Below the pieces are notes generated by a model. The model was given only the letters and a program-made list of their open reading frames with translations, was not told the origin of the DNA and ran no database searches. From Rotaria macrura (lineage: Eukaryota > Rotifera > Eurotatoria > Philodinida > Philodinidae), in contig OENT01000584.1 in NCBI GenBank assembly GCA_900239685.1, forward strand, positions 1-64,000: a DNA stretch of 64,000 nt. Reading direction: 5' to 3'. Below, piece after piece: positions 1 through 12,674 of the stretch. Position numbers and translations under genes: made by a program. Numbering within the stretch: position 1 is the first letter of the stretch; each line of letters opens with the position of its first letter.

Positions 1-735
1 AAATATAGTCTATTATAGGATAAATTTTTCAAATATAGGAAATAGAGGATATATAGGACTGTTGCGAAGCCAGGTTCCATGTGAACAACATCTTGAGAAA
101 AACAGCTAATAGGAAAACAACTCTGTATAAAAGAAATGCGTTTCTAATTAATAAAAAACCGTTTGATCATTTCGATGATCCTTTACAATTCACTGTTGAG
201 AAATTCATTGAGTACCGTTTATATTCATACGATCTGATAAACGCCATGGAACTTTACAAATGAAACAAATGAAAACATGTTTGTAATTAATATACATTAC
301 GTAAAATCTCGTACTATACTAATTAAAAGTTTCATTCTCATTTAAATTTTCTCTAGAAGTCCATGGAAACATGTTTATCATAAAAGTATTTCCTAATTCT
401 ATAAAGTGAAACTTCGTATCTGTTCATCGCAGACTTTGTTCTGTTAGCACTTGTTAGTGTGAGAACACATTTCTCTTCTGAGTACGATCTAAACCCAGGT
501 CGATGCATACAATTATCCGCATTGCCACGATTAATTAGCCGTATACTGCCGTTTACGTCCCATATGAAGCCGTAAAGAGCCCATATTGTCCTGTAGTCTT
601 GAAAACAGTAATACGATGACGTATAATGAATGTATACGGCGGCAACCTCGCTATAATATGGCCCTTGTTTCTGTGCCAGATATTATGGTCGAATTACGGA
701 CCATTAAGATGTCGTAAACGGCCGTATATTGACTA
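1..735. other. Non-coding, with a degenerate inverted repeat
   Basis: No gene is supported here; the only open frame (81-263) starts at GTG and has low-complexity, AT-driven content. Around 536-731 there is a degenerate inverted repeat: a CCGTATACTGCCGTTTACG-like arm near 538-557 is matched, in reverse complement with mismatches, by the CGTAAACGGCCGTATATTG-like arm at 713-731. The pairing continues imperfectly for about 50 bases inward. It may be an old foldback element lying directly against the MITE that starts at 736. Confidence 0.35.
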
Positions 736-1091
736 GGGGTGACACTTTAACTTTACTTTAAAGTTAAAGTGAATTTTCTTTTTCATATTTATCACTAACC
801 GGACTGGTTGATTGATACTCGCTAGACCCTCTGCAACCTATAAGAAGACAAAAAAATGAAAAATAAAACCATTTAAAACGACTTTAAATAACTCTATACG
901 TTGATCTTAAAGTTTAAAGTGGTTTAAAGTTGAGTGAAACTAGTTTACTTTTTCATTCTGTTACGTCTCATAGGTTTCAGTGAGCCCAGCGAGCATCAAT
1001 CAATCAGTCCGGATAGTGATAAGTATAAAAAAGAAAATCCACTTTAACTTTAACACTTTACTTAAAGTTTTTAAAGTTAAAATGCCACCCC
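736..1091. mobile_element. MITE with ~120-bp terminal inverted repeats, TA target site
   Basis: A 356-bp element flanked by TA dinucleotides (734-735 and 1092-1093). It begins GGGGTGACACTTTAAC and ends with the near-complement GTTAAAATGCCACCCC. The two terminal inverted repeats run about 120 bp inward (to roughly 850 and from roughly 970) with about 85% identity by eye, including matching blocks around 800-830 and 990-1020. The centre (850-970) has no coding capacity. Long TIRs, a TA target-site duplication and no transposase are typical of a non-autonomous Tc1/mariner-like or foldback MITE. The family assignment is inferred from the TA duplication only. The 99-aa open frame crossing its right arm is a by-product. 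Confidence 0.7.
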
Positions 1092-1093
1092 TA

Positions 1094-4000
1094 ATTTTGA
1101 TCGTATCTTTATACCTCAGAAGGCATTTTTCCAAAAATACACAACAAACAAAATACGAATATAACTATATTTGCAGTATATTTCAATGGAAACGAATTCC
1201 ATCTTTACAAATCAAAGTTCAATATAAAGACATGAATTTTAAAAAATTGACGAGAGAAAGTTTATATTCTTTTGAGTAGTTATTTGTCTGTTGAGAAGTT
1301 TTCTGTTGCCAATGACAAATTTTGCTTTTTGGAAAAGAAAATTCCAGCAGGCATTGCACCAAGATGCTAAAGTATAGTATCTGAATCATTCTAAGCGCAC
1401 GGTACAGCAGGAGTATGTGCAATAACCGCGAGCACTCACGAATACCTATATATTTTCCTTGTGAGTAGACCAACCTTAGTTACATGCATAACCAAAATAT
1501 TAAACTTTTATCAGCTTGCTTAAGAAAAAATAGCAAATATACATTTTTTGTATTAAAAACCTAATGAAACATTTCATGTATAATTACTACGATCATCAGT
1601 ATTATAGAGAAACTACACAATCACATTCATCAGGTTTCTTTCAGCTCAAAACATGCTTAGAAGGACAAGCATTATTAATTTTTATGCAAGCTACTACGGG
1701 TGTGCATGTTCACCATCACTTCAAGCACAACGACACCCTCATTATCAGTAAGTCGTATATTACTTCTTTTGGTTGTTGGTTTATGCCAGTGGATTTTGAC
1801 ACTTGATGTCAACAATCATCTCTGGTTTCATACATTGTAACATATTCATTTTCACTATGATAGAAAAGATGTATACAATAAAACTGTTTTCCTTTGTTGC
1901 TTACGTATATTGATATGACTTTTGTTCCGTGTGTCATCATTTTCATTTAATTGATAACACCATCTTTATTGTTGTGTGCCAATATTGAAACCCTCTTTCG
2001 TCTATTTTTACCTTTTCACTATATTGACTGTTATTCTAAGATTGCAGTTCCATATCATTGCCACCTTCACTTTCTTAAATATATTTCGACACACACTTTA
2101 AAAAAATTAAAGAATACCTATAGTATTGTGAATAAAAACTCAATCCGCACTGCCCTTTTATACACAATCTATCCCTAATTAAAATGAATTGTTGTTCATT
2201 TCAATTCTTTTATTTCTCAATTAAGTATAAGTCTTTCGAAACTCGTCAAAAAAATCTCCAAAAAATTATGATTTTCCACATTCTATTTGCCAGTCAACAA
2301 AATGCCAAGAATATTAAAACAAAACCAACACTGACTGTGCAATCTTAATTCACAGAATATTATACTTCAAGAAGATATTTTTTGAAAAATTCGTCATAGC
2401 TAAATTTATCGTTACGAGAAATCTGTCATGATGTGCTCTAATTTCATTTCAAAGGATGATTTCGATTGATCATTTAATAATGTTAAAGAAATATATCGAC
2501 TAGAAAATATCGGATAGTTAGTGATTTTCCTTCAATTTCGAGACTTAAGATGTGTGAGTGAGCGATAGTTCTCTTGCTTTCCATGCTGAAGACCGTCATG
2601 TCATAAATCGACAAGGTTCGATGCATACATTTAGAAGTTAAGAATGTGATATAAAGGGATGGACTGAAAACACAGAAAAGGAAAATGTCGAATAGTCGAA
2701 ACGTCGAAAAGAGAAACAGGAAAGACTAAAACAGCGAAGGGGAAATATCGAAAAAGAAGAAAAATATCGAATGAATGCAATCGCATAAATAGATTTCCGT
2801 AATATGCATGTGGTAGGATAGATTGAAACCCAGTTCAGTTTTAAATATTTTGATTGGAACTAGTTCAGATTGAAATATAGACACTTGAATGGATGTTTGT
2901 TGAGGGTGAGAGAGATCACAAGGACGTGGGTAATTGTTCCATCTTCACACATCATTATTCACCATACACCCACATCCTGATACAGAGACGTATATCTTCA
3001 GCCAATCAGCCACGAATAACTTGGCTAGAAATTTTAATCTTCCCTAGTTCAGCCCAAAACTCTGAAGTCAACTAGTTGAGATTAAAATGCATTTCAAAAA
3101 CATCGAAAGCAATTGTGTGAGAAATCATTGAATTCATCAAATCTCGATCAATGTACAGCAAAGTGTTGAATTGTTAAAATTTGATCTACACATATCAGAT
3201 AGGTCATAAATGTAGGATAAGAAATTTAAACATGTTCATCAATTGTTTTAGCATAGGAGCTGAAATTTTTACAAGCAAAAAAGTCTTGCTTAAAGTTTTT
3301 CATAAGTGAAGATTAGCACGTTCATTGAGTTTAAATCGTGCATTGTCGACCATATGACACGGTAAATAACATCAGGTTTGCTTTATGATGGGATAAGAAC
3401 ATCTCACAGTATACAAATCGTCGGTCAAAGTCAACTTCGTTGAATGCATAGACTTGTATAGAAATGTATGCCTTTTAACCCATAGATCTATAGATAAGTC
3501 GAACTAAAGATATTGAAATATTTACTTGAGAGCTCATTTGCTGAATCGACGTTCGAGGTTCTTTTTCCAAAATGAATGAAGCTTCATCTTCTCTAGCTTG
3601 GCTAGTGAATTAAATTGGTCTACTAGATGGATCAATGTTGTGTACAGAACGAGTCTGTTCAAATTTGTTCATCAACAATCTTACAGTATTTCGATATGAA
3701 GGATTGTGATTTATTTCTTTATACCGTAATCTTTGCGTAGTAATTGGATGTTCAAAACAATACATGTGTTTCTCGATCTATGTTTTCTCGTCCAGACTCA
3801 ATAGACGCCGTGCCATCTTTGATTTTCGATTTGAAATTGAAGAATACATAGACTTTAACAATTATGAAGCCATATTATCTGTATTCAAGAGATCATAGAT
3901 GGACGAGAAAAGGGTTAATAAAAATATGAGATAAACAGTTCGTACCAAGTTTTGAGCTAATAATAAGGGATAAATTGTTTATGATCTTAATCTTACTAGC

Positions 4001-5140
4001 CAAGAAAAATATTTGTTGGTGTTTGTCGTACGAGAAAAAAACAACTTTGAGTAAGGCTCTATTACTAGTGAAAATTTCAGCTTCTTTGGTCGCACATTGG
4101 TAAAGATATTTAAATTTCTTATTGACGCACTTGCTATTTTATTTACTTTCATAAACAAACACACACCTAAATCTCTGAAGTTTATTACCACTTTATAATT
4201 TTCAATTCTAGTATATTCGTAGATAGAAAATTTCTATTGATTTCGATTGTATACACCGACTTAAAATATGTCATTAGTATCTACATCTTTATCAAGCTAT
4301 ACTTTGATATTATGAAACTCAATACTTCTTGGATTTACTTGCCGAATATAAACACTTGACAATACATATATCTTAAAATTATAATTGAAATCAGAAATTA
4401 TAAATATCCATCGATTATAAGATTTTCTGTTTTTATTGCTTATGCTTCTTATTGTAAATCCAGAGTCCAGATTAGTGTTTCACGATTTCAATAAAAAAAA
4501 CACGAAGCAGCGTCGGCGAATTATTTCTGCATTTGCTTTTTATAACTTTTATTCAAGCATATACCTTAGTTGTTCTTATAATTCTTTTATTGTCTGATTT
4601 TCAATTGAATATCAGATTCAGTTGTCTTTTTGTTAAGAGATAGTTGAGTCTGTTTTTCAACTGCTTAAACCTTTGACTGGCGGTGGTACATACTTGTATC
4701 GCTTTTTACATTCGATTCCAGAACTATTATAAACTAGGATCAATGACGCTGGTAGAAAAAAGATGATACTGCAGTGACGATGTTACATATTTTGTATAGC
4801 GCACAGCTATTGTATCATGTTTTTGATATAAAGCAAAGGTATTCTCATGAATCTGGAGGTGAATCTTTCATTCATATCCAAGAATATCCACACCATCGTC
4901 AATGTTGATCTAGGTCACGTTCTATTTTATTGCATCATCAATATCAACAGAGCTTTGCTATCCAAAATTCTACTGTCAAAAGGTTTAAAAAAGTTTATTT
5001 TTATATCACATGTTGTTTTCTGAGACACAAGCATGATCTTATCAACATCAATGTAAGTAGACTTCCTTATGGGTAAGGTATAATTTATAAGATCATGCAC
5101 TCGGAATTATAAAAAGATAAGGGTGTCAACTAGTGATAAA
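1094..5140. other. Gene-free AT-rich stretch
   Basis: Only short, low-complexity open frames occur, with no recognisable domain or exon structure. One GT-rich hairpin motif lies at about 2889-2977: GGATG..GAGGGTG on the left pairs imperfectly with CACCATACACCCACATCC on the right. It belongs to a dispersed motif seen at other intergenic sites in the window. Nothing else stands out. Confidence 0.5.
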
Positions 5141-6395
5141 TTAGAAGAGAAAGAAAACGGTAGTAGCAAGAATCACTATTAGTTGTCCACTTCTACCTGT
5201 GATCTTGCCACTTTCAGATGATGAATGTAAAGGTTTTTCAGATGATGAATGTAAAGGTGTTTCAGATGATGAATGTAAAGGTGTTGCAGACGTCTCTTCT
5301 ATATTACACTCTCTGATCGAACCCAGACCACTTATACTTTGACTAAGCAAAGGTCCTTGATAGCAAATGATACCAACACCGCTCACAACGGCATGAACTC
5401 CTTCTACGCCATTAACATAAGCTAACCCAGCTCCAGCCGATTGAACGTTCACAATTTTCATTGGGCATCTCATTGCATTCAATTGCGCAGCGCCTGAAAC
5501 ACTCAGTTGCCCGTTACCTTGAACTCGACCCGATAAAGTGATTTGACCTGTACCCGATATGGCAACAACAATATGAGAGTCGTGCTGTAGTTCCAGTATT
5601 GCCGTGCCAGATCCAGAGTGTGCAATATTCAAAGATGATGAAGGATTACTCAAAACAACGTTTCTTGATTTCATTGATGATGTTCCCTCTATTTCCAAAT
5701 TCACCAGAGCTGTGCGATAATTAACGTACACTGTGATTGCTGGGTAATTGATGCCGCTCACCAATTTAATATCAAGAACTGTTAAACAAAATCAAAACAA
5801 TTCAAACTTCTTCATTTTAGATAAAGATGCACGATAGTGATCACTTTCCCACTGCCTGTCAGTCAGTTGAATAAAAATTCTGCGTTCATTTTGAATGATT
5901 TGTTTTTTGTAAAAACTATCTTCAAAATAAAAGGTAACAATAAAAGTTTTGCTTCTCTTGTTACTTATTAAGATTTAGACTAATCGAAAAAGTCTGCTTA
6001 AAAGATCTATTAAATCAATCTTTCCCTTAGTTCAACTATCTTTTTCTTCATATAGAATGTATTCAAAACGTCCGTGTTGATATTTGTATATGTAAAGTGT
6101 TTCCACTTTTAAGAAAAACTTGAAAATATTCTTCCAATCATGAATACTAACAATTATTTGGTCTGGTTGAAACTGTTATATAGCGGCTTGTATGCACCCA
6201 TGCTTCAGTTTCGATGGTGACACTTGGTTCGCTGTTGACGTGAGTCAGTTCAAATTGAATGTGTGCAGATGCCCGGATTGCATTGAAATCGCCATCAAGT
6301 GAATATATTTCAGATATCCCTGTTTGAATTTCACTTTTCACAAAATAAACAATCCAGACCACCGTTAACAATACGATAGAAAATAAATACTTCAT
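5141..6395 (-). CDS. Secreted, probably GPI-anchored DUF2807 (head-GIN) protein
   Basis: Two exons, complement(join(5141..5778,6152..6395)), encode 293 aa. The donor is GTTAGT at 6151-6146; the acceptor is TTTAACAG just upstream of 5778. Phase 1 matches on both sides. The start MKYLF (6395) is chosen because it opens a hydrophobic signal peptide (residues 1-20). Residues about 30-230 form the glycine/serine beta-helix-like pattern of DUF2807 (head GIN domain, auto-transporter-adhesin type): repeated S-G-x-G-x and S-G-x-G-Q-I-x-x-S-G turns, ending in a QSISGLGSIR motif. Next come three LHSSSE-type repeats, then SGKITGRSG and a hydrophobic tail with no cytoplasmic extension, typical of a GPI-anchor signal. 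DUF2807 is mainly bacterial (common in Bacteroidetes), so horizontal origin with eukaryotic secretion signals added is plausible. The function is unknown; a surface protein is inferred. Confidence 0.8.
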
Positions 6396-7432
6396 TCTTG
6401 AATACGATGTGCAAGAAGGAAAGAATGATCTCGCTCTAAAAAATTGAGACATATACATAGTTTGTAGACAAGACGAGTCCTTAGGTAAGACAAAGCCGTT
6501 TGATCTCATTCGAGATAGTCGATTTATCGGTAGCTTAGATATTTCAAACATCAATGGGTGATCAGTTTTAGATATTCGATTGTCTTAATTGTCTTTTATC
6601 TACGAGCTATAAATTCTGGAAATAAGTGCAGCATGATATGAATAATTCGTATACAGAAAGTAGTTTTGATCAAATAATCTGATATTGGTTCTTCCTATTG
6701 TGTTCTTTTTAATTCGGACTAACATGTTTCAAACAAAAATTTTAAAAGTGTTTGTAATATTTTTCAATAAGATGCTAAGTTAAATTTGAAAAAAAAAGAA
6801 TCAATGAGGAAGGATATAAAGTTGTCTTCTTGTAATATACACTATTCACATAATAATTAATACAATCATCTCTTGAATTAGTAGCTTGCAGATCAGATGA
6901 ACTATCGACATTATTTAAAAATCTAATGGTGCATGACTGTTCATGATATTAATGAATCTAAAATAAATGAACGCATATGTCACATTAATTACGTAAAGAA
7001 AAATACTGGAATAAGGTAAATAACGTGTCCTTTTGAATTTTTCAAGCCATGCAATTTTTTAAAATTAACTCTACAACAAGCAATGCTCATAATTTCTAAG
7101 AGACTTCCTGAATAATCTACAATAGATTTTCATTATCTTAGCCGAAAATTCTTATTACCTTTTAATTGATTTCGTTTATCACACATAAAAAGAGTGCAAC
7201 AGTGAATAATAGGATTAGAAATATTAAACTATCTTCGACTTATTCAAACTTAGATTTCAATAATTTTTTAAAATATAACTGCAGATGTAAGATATGTATA
7301 TAATGAAGAAGAAGGTTATGGCAAAGAAGCATTAGAAGTCTCTCTTACACTTATCCTTGATCATTTCATATTTTAGTTAAAAAAGTCATCATCATGCACT
7401 AACTGTCGTCATGGTTTCAATCTAGTTAAACG
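6396..7432. other. Gene-free stretch upstream of the DUF2807 gene
   Basis: The open frame continues upstream of the chosen start to 6554, but that part lacks signal-peptide character and is treated as 5' UTR. No promoter element could be assigned with confidence. The rest is AT-rich with no coding signal. Confidence 0.4.
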
Positions 7433-7695
7433 TGTAAAAACCGCCATAATTTAAGCAATTTTTTACTTAATTTTTGGCATAGTTTGATGGCGCACTTGGA
7501 ATTATCTCTAAACCTTATTCTTAATATATTTCCAAAGTCTTCTTGCTGCAAAACTGTTGAAAATTCTAGTGTGCTGAATGCATCAGGTCTCGCTTGTTTC
7601 AATATTATTCTCTTTTCTTCTGGCTTTACTACTCCTATATGTTGTAAAAAAGTTACATATTCTTCTTGAAAACTATCACGTGCGATTGTTGACAA
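7426..7695 (-). pseudogene. Decayed gene fragment (left arm of inverted duplication)
   Basis: An 89-codon open frame without an ATG: it opens at TTG directly after an in-frame TGA. The translation looks protein-like (motifs EEYVTFLQHIG, KPEEKR, ARPDAFSTLEF) but matches no family I recognise. A homologous copy in the opposite orientation (about 8040-8290) can be translated in the same frame and shares motifs such as DAFSTL, but with several stops. The DNA similarity continues further inward (to about 7830) than the open frame. I read this as the better-preserved copy of a duplicated, now non-functional gene. A real internal exon cannot be excluded. Confidence 0.45.
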
Positions 7696-8292
7696 AAGTC
7701 ACTCTTTTCAAATGATGACATGATGTCATCAATACGAATCGTATTCAAATATTGTAACCATCAAAAGATAAGCTCTAAATAGAATGAGTATCATATTCAA
7801 AAATTTCATAAATACTTAAAATATATCTTCGTCAGCTTTCGAATTGTGTATTTCCTCTGACTGTTTCTTTCACATAATCTGATATGTGTTTCCCTTGACG
7901 TCAAAATCGGGTGAAAATTCACTTGAAAGTATTTATGAGATTTTTCGAAAAAACAGTTTTTTGCAACTTTTGAATGTATTCATTCTATTTAGTATTTATA
8001 TTTTATTGATTGACATATTTGAATACAGACTCTTATTTATGGGATTTCGTCAAAAATCATACGATACTTTACAACATTTATAACTCATAAAACTAGAAGA
8101 AAAGAATAGATAAATATTGAAATAAGCGAGACTTGATGCATTTAGCACACTTGACTTTTTAACAGTTCCACAGGAAGAAAAGTGTTCAAATAGATTAAGG
8201 ACTAATGTTAGAGAAAATTCCATGAGTGCTATCGAACGGCATCAAAAGTAAGAGATAAGATTTTGCTTAAATTTTGCATTTTCTGCACCTTA
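7433..8292. repeat. Old inverted duplication, arms ~400 bp
   Basis: The minus strand of 7433-7835 aligns with the plus strand of about 7900-8292, at roughly 75% identity by eye with small indels. Shared blocks include AAGCGAGAC(C/T)TGATGCATT, TTGCTTAAATT and CTAAATAGAATGA. The centre is near 7850-7890. The arms carry two homologous gene remnants facing away from the centre. Confidence 0.6.
8038..8290 (+). pseudogene. Decayed gene fragment (right arm), multiple stops
   Basis: Read in the frame homologous to the 7426-7695 fragment, this gives SYDTLQHL, then a stop, LEEKNR, a stop, ILK, a stop, and ARLDAFSTLDF. It then continues open to another stop near the end. The motifs parallel those of the left arm (YVTFLQHIG, PEEKR, ARPDAFSTLEF), which shows common ancestry and loss of function. 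The family is unknown. Confidence 0.5.
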
Positions 8293-11200
8293 CGAATTTT
8301 CAATAAATAATGTTACTTGACACTCCAGATTCAATGTGTAAAAGAAAATTTCAATCGTAAACAGCAAGAAATAAGTCTTATGACAATGGTATAGAAAAAA
8401 ATTCATATAGTTTACAAGCAGTAAATATAATCCTACTTATTTCACTAGTTAACAATATGCTAATATAATAACTTTGTATCTATGAATTGGAAATTGGAAT
8501 TGTCATTTACAGACACATTGCAGAGAATGCAGAACGCGTCATGTTAAAAAATTCTCTATACATTTGCGTGTAGAGAACATTCTAAGTTATCGACTGATCA
8601 AAAATGTTCTCTATGCTTGCTGTTCCTAAGCTTAAAGATTTACATAAAAAATTATTATGAAATTATTAAATATTCATTTCATCTTTTAAAATTGTCCGTT
8701 TATACGTACAAGAAATACTCATTTTGATGATGTGCTGTTCGTTAATTCTCGATGAAAGATGTTGCTATTAGATTAAACGATTTTAAAAGTTTTTTTCGAG
8801 AATAAGTTGAAAAAGAGATTATATAATGACAAATCATACGTAGAAATTAAAGTAATCGGTAAGTAGTAATAGCATCAAAAATAATACATAGAGGAATATT
8901 ATTCTAGACGTAATCATTCTTAACTTTTAATAATAGATAAATGAGGAGGTAATTCTTGTTGATAAATATGAGTATCATTTGTGTGCAATCATGTTTTTAC
9001 CTCCCTTGACTTCTCACGATTTACATATCATTCAGAAAAGTGAATAATATGCTGCTTTCACGAAATAATTTCTTGATATTATAAGCAATTATTCTGATCA
9101 GCTCTCTAACCATTCAGCTATCAAAACACGACTAATATAGAATTCCTTTTTGGGAATGATATTAAATCAACGGAGCTTTAAAAGTTGCCATCATGTGATG
9201 AAAACACATCGATATAACGAAGTTTTTCTTAACTGAGTCAATATGATGATGAATTTTTATTCTTTTCTTATCCGAGAGTAAATACAAGTGGTGCTCGTCA
9301 CTCTGACTCGCTTAACCTTTGACTAAACATTTTATGCCAACACTATGCCATCCTAACTTGCTACAGTGATCTTTGAAAACATCAAAAGCACTCGGTTGTA
9401 TCTGCGACAATAATTGCATGGTTAGCCATCGATACATACTCACTTTCAAATTATAATAATTCATTCATATAAAATTGTTATTTCCCATTGACTCAACTAA
9501 AACGAAGTCTCACAAAGGTATGTATCTTAAAATTCTGCTTCTCACATTTCGACAGTTAAAAAGAATATCTTGAAATTCTCTAAAGATTTTAATATTAAAA
9601 TAATGTTTGTTTCAACGAAATTATATTAAGGACAAGGAATCACGACTAGTGATACAAGCGTTAGCTAATAAGTCTATTTGTAAGCACAAGTATTGAAGAA
9701 GTGAGGATGTGGGTGTTCTTCACACCGGCGTGTCTTTTATTAAAACTTCAAAATTAATTTGTTTTTGAATGAGGTGCACATGTAAATGAATCTTTTAAAA
9801 AATACTTTTACCCGGGTTTCGATCGGGTCGGGTCAAAAAATAATTGACCCATATCGGAAACTGTCATCTACCTAAACAATGATATTTCAACGTAAAGAAA
9901 CTTACTTTTTTGAACTTTCTATTAAATCATAAAAGTTAAAATTCGAAAATCTCATTGAAGTTTACTGCATGTTTAATTTGTTGGAGAAATGATACTTTTT
10001 CACTAAATGCTCTTATCCAGTCGCAGTTCATCCGATTTCGTATCGAGTCCATAAACATTTCAGTTTTATTCAGAACATACGATCTTGAAACTGAAAAACG
10101 AGAGAATATTTTAAGCTTTTGTCTGATGGATGACAGTTTCTGACGCTTGCGTAATGATCAAAGCTTCTTACGATCAGTTACTTTTTACGGAATAGTTCAA
10201 CTCAACTATTGCATTCTACTTTCATAAAAGCGACTTACTTTACCGACTATATATATATATATACCCCGACACGACCAAAACAAGCGTTACCTTCAACTTA
10301 CATGTGCCGCTGTATGTATGATAAAAATTCATGAAAGATAAAGAGTGAAAAACGACTCAGATATAATAGTGTAATAGAAAAATACAATATGGCGAGCATA
10401 GATATCACAGATAAGATGTGTATAATTTAAGAAGATGATAATTTCATTCTCTTCAGCTAGTAGTTACATTTCGATAATGAGTGTCGATGATGCAATATAA
10501 ATTTTCACTACTCATGATAACTTCGTGTTCATGTTAACATTAATAAATCATTGAATTATCAGCTTCTTCAACCAAATAACGAAATTTTTATTCTACCGTC
10601 TATTTTGCATTCCAAAAATGAACCGATAACAGATTAATTCGAAGTTTTTCTACATTATCGAAGCGAAGTCTTTAATCACTGCGATTAAAATGAAAAAAAT
10701 CGAATAGCAAGTGTCACATCTCACAATAGATAAGCCGTATCCTTCAATACACCCACTCCCGTATTTCGGTATATTGTCTTGTCTTTCTTCGATGATTGAA
10801 AATACGTTTTTAAAGCTATTTTTCATCATTGCTACGGTTCTAGGAAAGAAAGAAATTTGATATTTTAGTATCTGAATAAAAACCTACAGAATAGAAAAAA
10901 ACAAACTATCCTTAGATCAACGGATGATAATAAATTGATCAATCACTACACAGAGTTTTATATGTATTGAAGTTAATCTAAAATTTCAAATGAAATAGTT
11001 GTCCATCAAAGATGCTTTTAAAATCATGGTGATTGTTCTCTTCAATAATGTTTCAATATGCATCTGGACTCCGCACAGAGATCATCATAAATATACTCAA
11101 GTACTATTTTGATGACATATCCAATCGACAAAGATATGAATTGCTTTCATTCGATTACTCATCGTTCCACTAGTATTCTGACATTCATGCTGACATTTGT

Positions 11201-11784
11201 TTTCCGCCATATGCTCTGATGAATTGAGCAAATTGAAAAATGTCAATGGAGTAGTTGTTCGACGCAATAAATTGTCACATCATTATAGTAATCTTATTTA
11301 TTTTCATTATTTTTGTAAAAATAGAACCAATGCAAATTCTTGATATTAAACGTCAAACTCGTTGAATGTGAAAATAACCAATGTATTAAACAGTGTCTTT
11401 CGATAATTATTATGATCGATCTTAATTCTTTTTATTTGAACATACAGCAACTCTTTGCACTGATTTCAGTGTAAAATTTTATTCTCGAAAGTTTTGACCT
11501 ACTATTGATGGTAGGATTCTATTCAACAATATGACTTGCATCTCAAATGTTTACTTATTCTCACTGGTTGATATTTTTTTAGTTTCTTCAATCGTATCCA
11601 TTAAATTAAAATAGTCGATTATATACTTATCGAACAAATGTGGTTGTGTTGGGTGTGAGCGTGGGTCTTCCTTATATCTAGTAATAAATAAATGCGGAAA
11701 CTTCGGACTTATGTCCGAGAGTTATGTGTACTTCAAAAAGTGAATGAGACAAATCAGTCATTCTAGAATGTGTGCACGGATGAA
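8293..11784. other. Gene-free stretch with minor repeats
   Basis: No coding region can be supported. There is a small group of complementary ATTCTCTATAC / GTGTAGAGAA segments at about 8550-8620 that could fold. GT-rich hairpin motifs occur at 9701-9741 (GAGGATGTGGGTGT then CACACC) and 11648-11670. A short TA microsatellite lies at about 10245-10262. Confidence 0.45.
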
Positions 11785-12309
11785 GTATCTTGGTAAACCT
11801 TTTTGGGAAACTCCAAAACTACTGATCATCTCAGACATATCTAGGCAATTTTGTTTCTAGATGCAGTTTTTGTGCATTTGAGACCTTTTTGCAGCCAATG
11901 TTTTGTTAGAAAGCTNGTTGTGGATAATTCTGAGAAAAAAGTTTTTTTTGAAAAAATCCCTGTACCACCCCTCAGGGATGGTTTGGTCAATATTAATATC
12001 TATTGACTTCGGGTTTTTACCTTTCGATAGTCCTTTTAAATAGCTACAGAACCAGGTATTTGGTAAATCCCAACACTACTGGCCAACTGAGATATATCTA
12101 GACAATTTAGTTTCGGGATGCAGTTTTTGTTTATTTCGAGACCTTTTTTTGGCGATGTTCTTTTAGAAAGCTCGATTTGGTTCAAAACTAATAACAGATT
12201 CGGAATCAGCGTTAAAAACTGAGTCACTTTACATAAGTTGTGGATAATTCTGAGAAAAAAGTTTTTTTTGAAAAAATCCCTGTACCCCACCTCAGGGATG
12301 GTTTGGTGA
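11785..12309. repeat. Degenerate direct repeat, two copies, with one N
   Basis: Copy 1 is about 11785-11989 and copy 2 about 12054-12309. They share GATGCAGTTTTTGT, GAGACCTTTTT, TTAGAAAGCT and then an almost identical run of about 70 bp beginning GTTGTGGATAATTCTGAG and ending GGGATGGTTTGGT. Each copy carries a small ATCCCTG..CAGGGAT hairpin. Copy 1 contains the only ambiguous base of the window (N at 11916). Exactly there it lacks the ~64 bp present in copy 2 (12172-12236), so the N probably marks an assembly join. Confidence 0.65.
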
Positions 12310-12674
12310 AAAATGACAATTTTTTCAATAACTCAACTATTTCTTGCCGGATCCTTCTCATCTTCGAACTCGACCGAGATATTGATGAGACAATTCTGTG
12401 CACAAAATTTCAACTCAATCGAATGTAATTGTGATGAGTTATCGAATAAACGGACGGCCGACCGGACACACTGACCGATTTCAGTAGTGTACTCACTTTT
12501 TGAGTACACAAAAAACACTCACGGCTGGCATCCAAAAATAGAATCTGCATTGAAAAAGGGTTTATTATTCCGCACTTACTTTCTACAGGGTTCTCCCACT
12601 TCTTCACCCCTCTACGAAGCTTTCTAGTTAAAACTGTTCATTGACTGGAATCATAAAAATTAGTGTCTATGTTA
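12310..12674. other. Non-coding; perfect small hairpin
   Basis: No gene. A perfect 8-bp stem GTGTACTC / GAGTACAC with a 7-base loop lies at 12487-12109+400 (that is, 12487-12509). It sits among short overlapping open frames on both strands that look like composition artefacts. Confidence 0.35.

Noticed and set aside
980-1279. 99-aa plus-strand ORF
   Set aside because: It spans the right TIR of the 736-1091 MITE and has biased composition; no domain or splice structure.
10245-10262. TA dinucleotide run
   Set aside because: Ordinary short microsatellite in AT-rich DNA.
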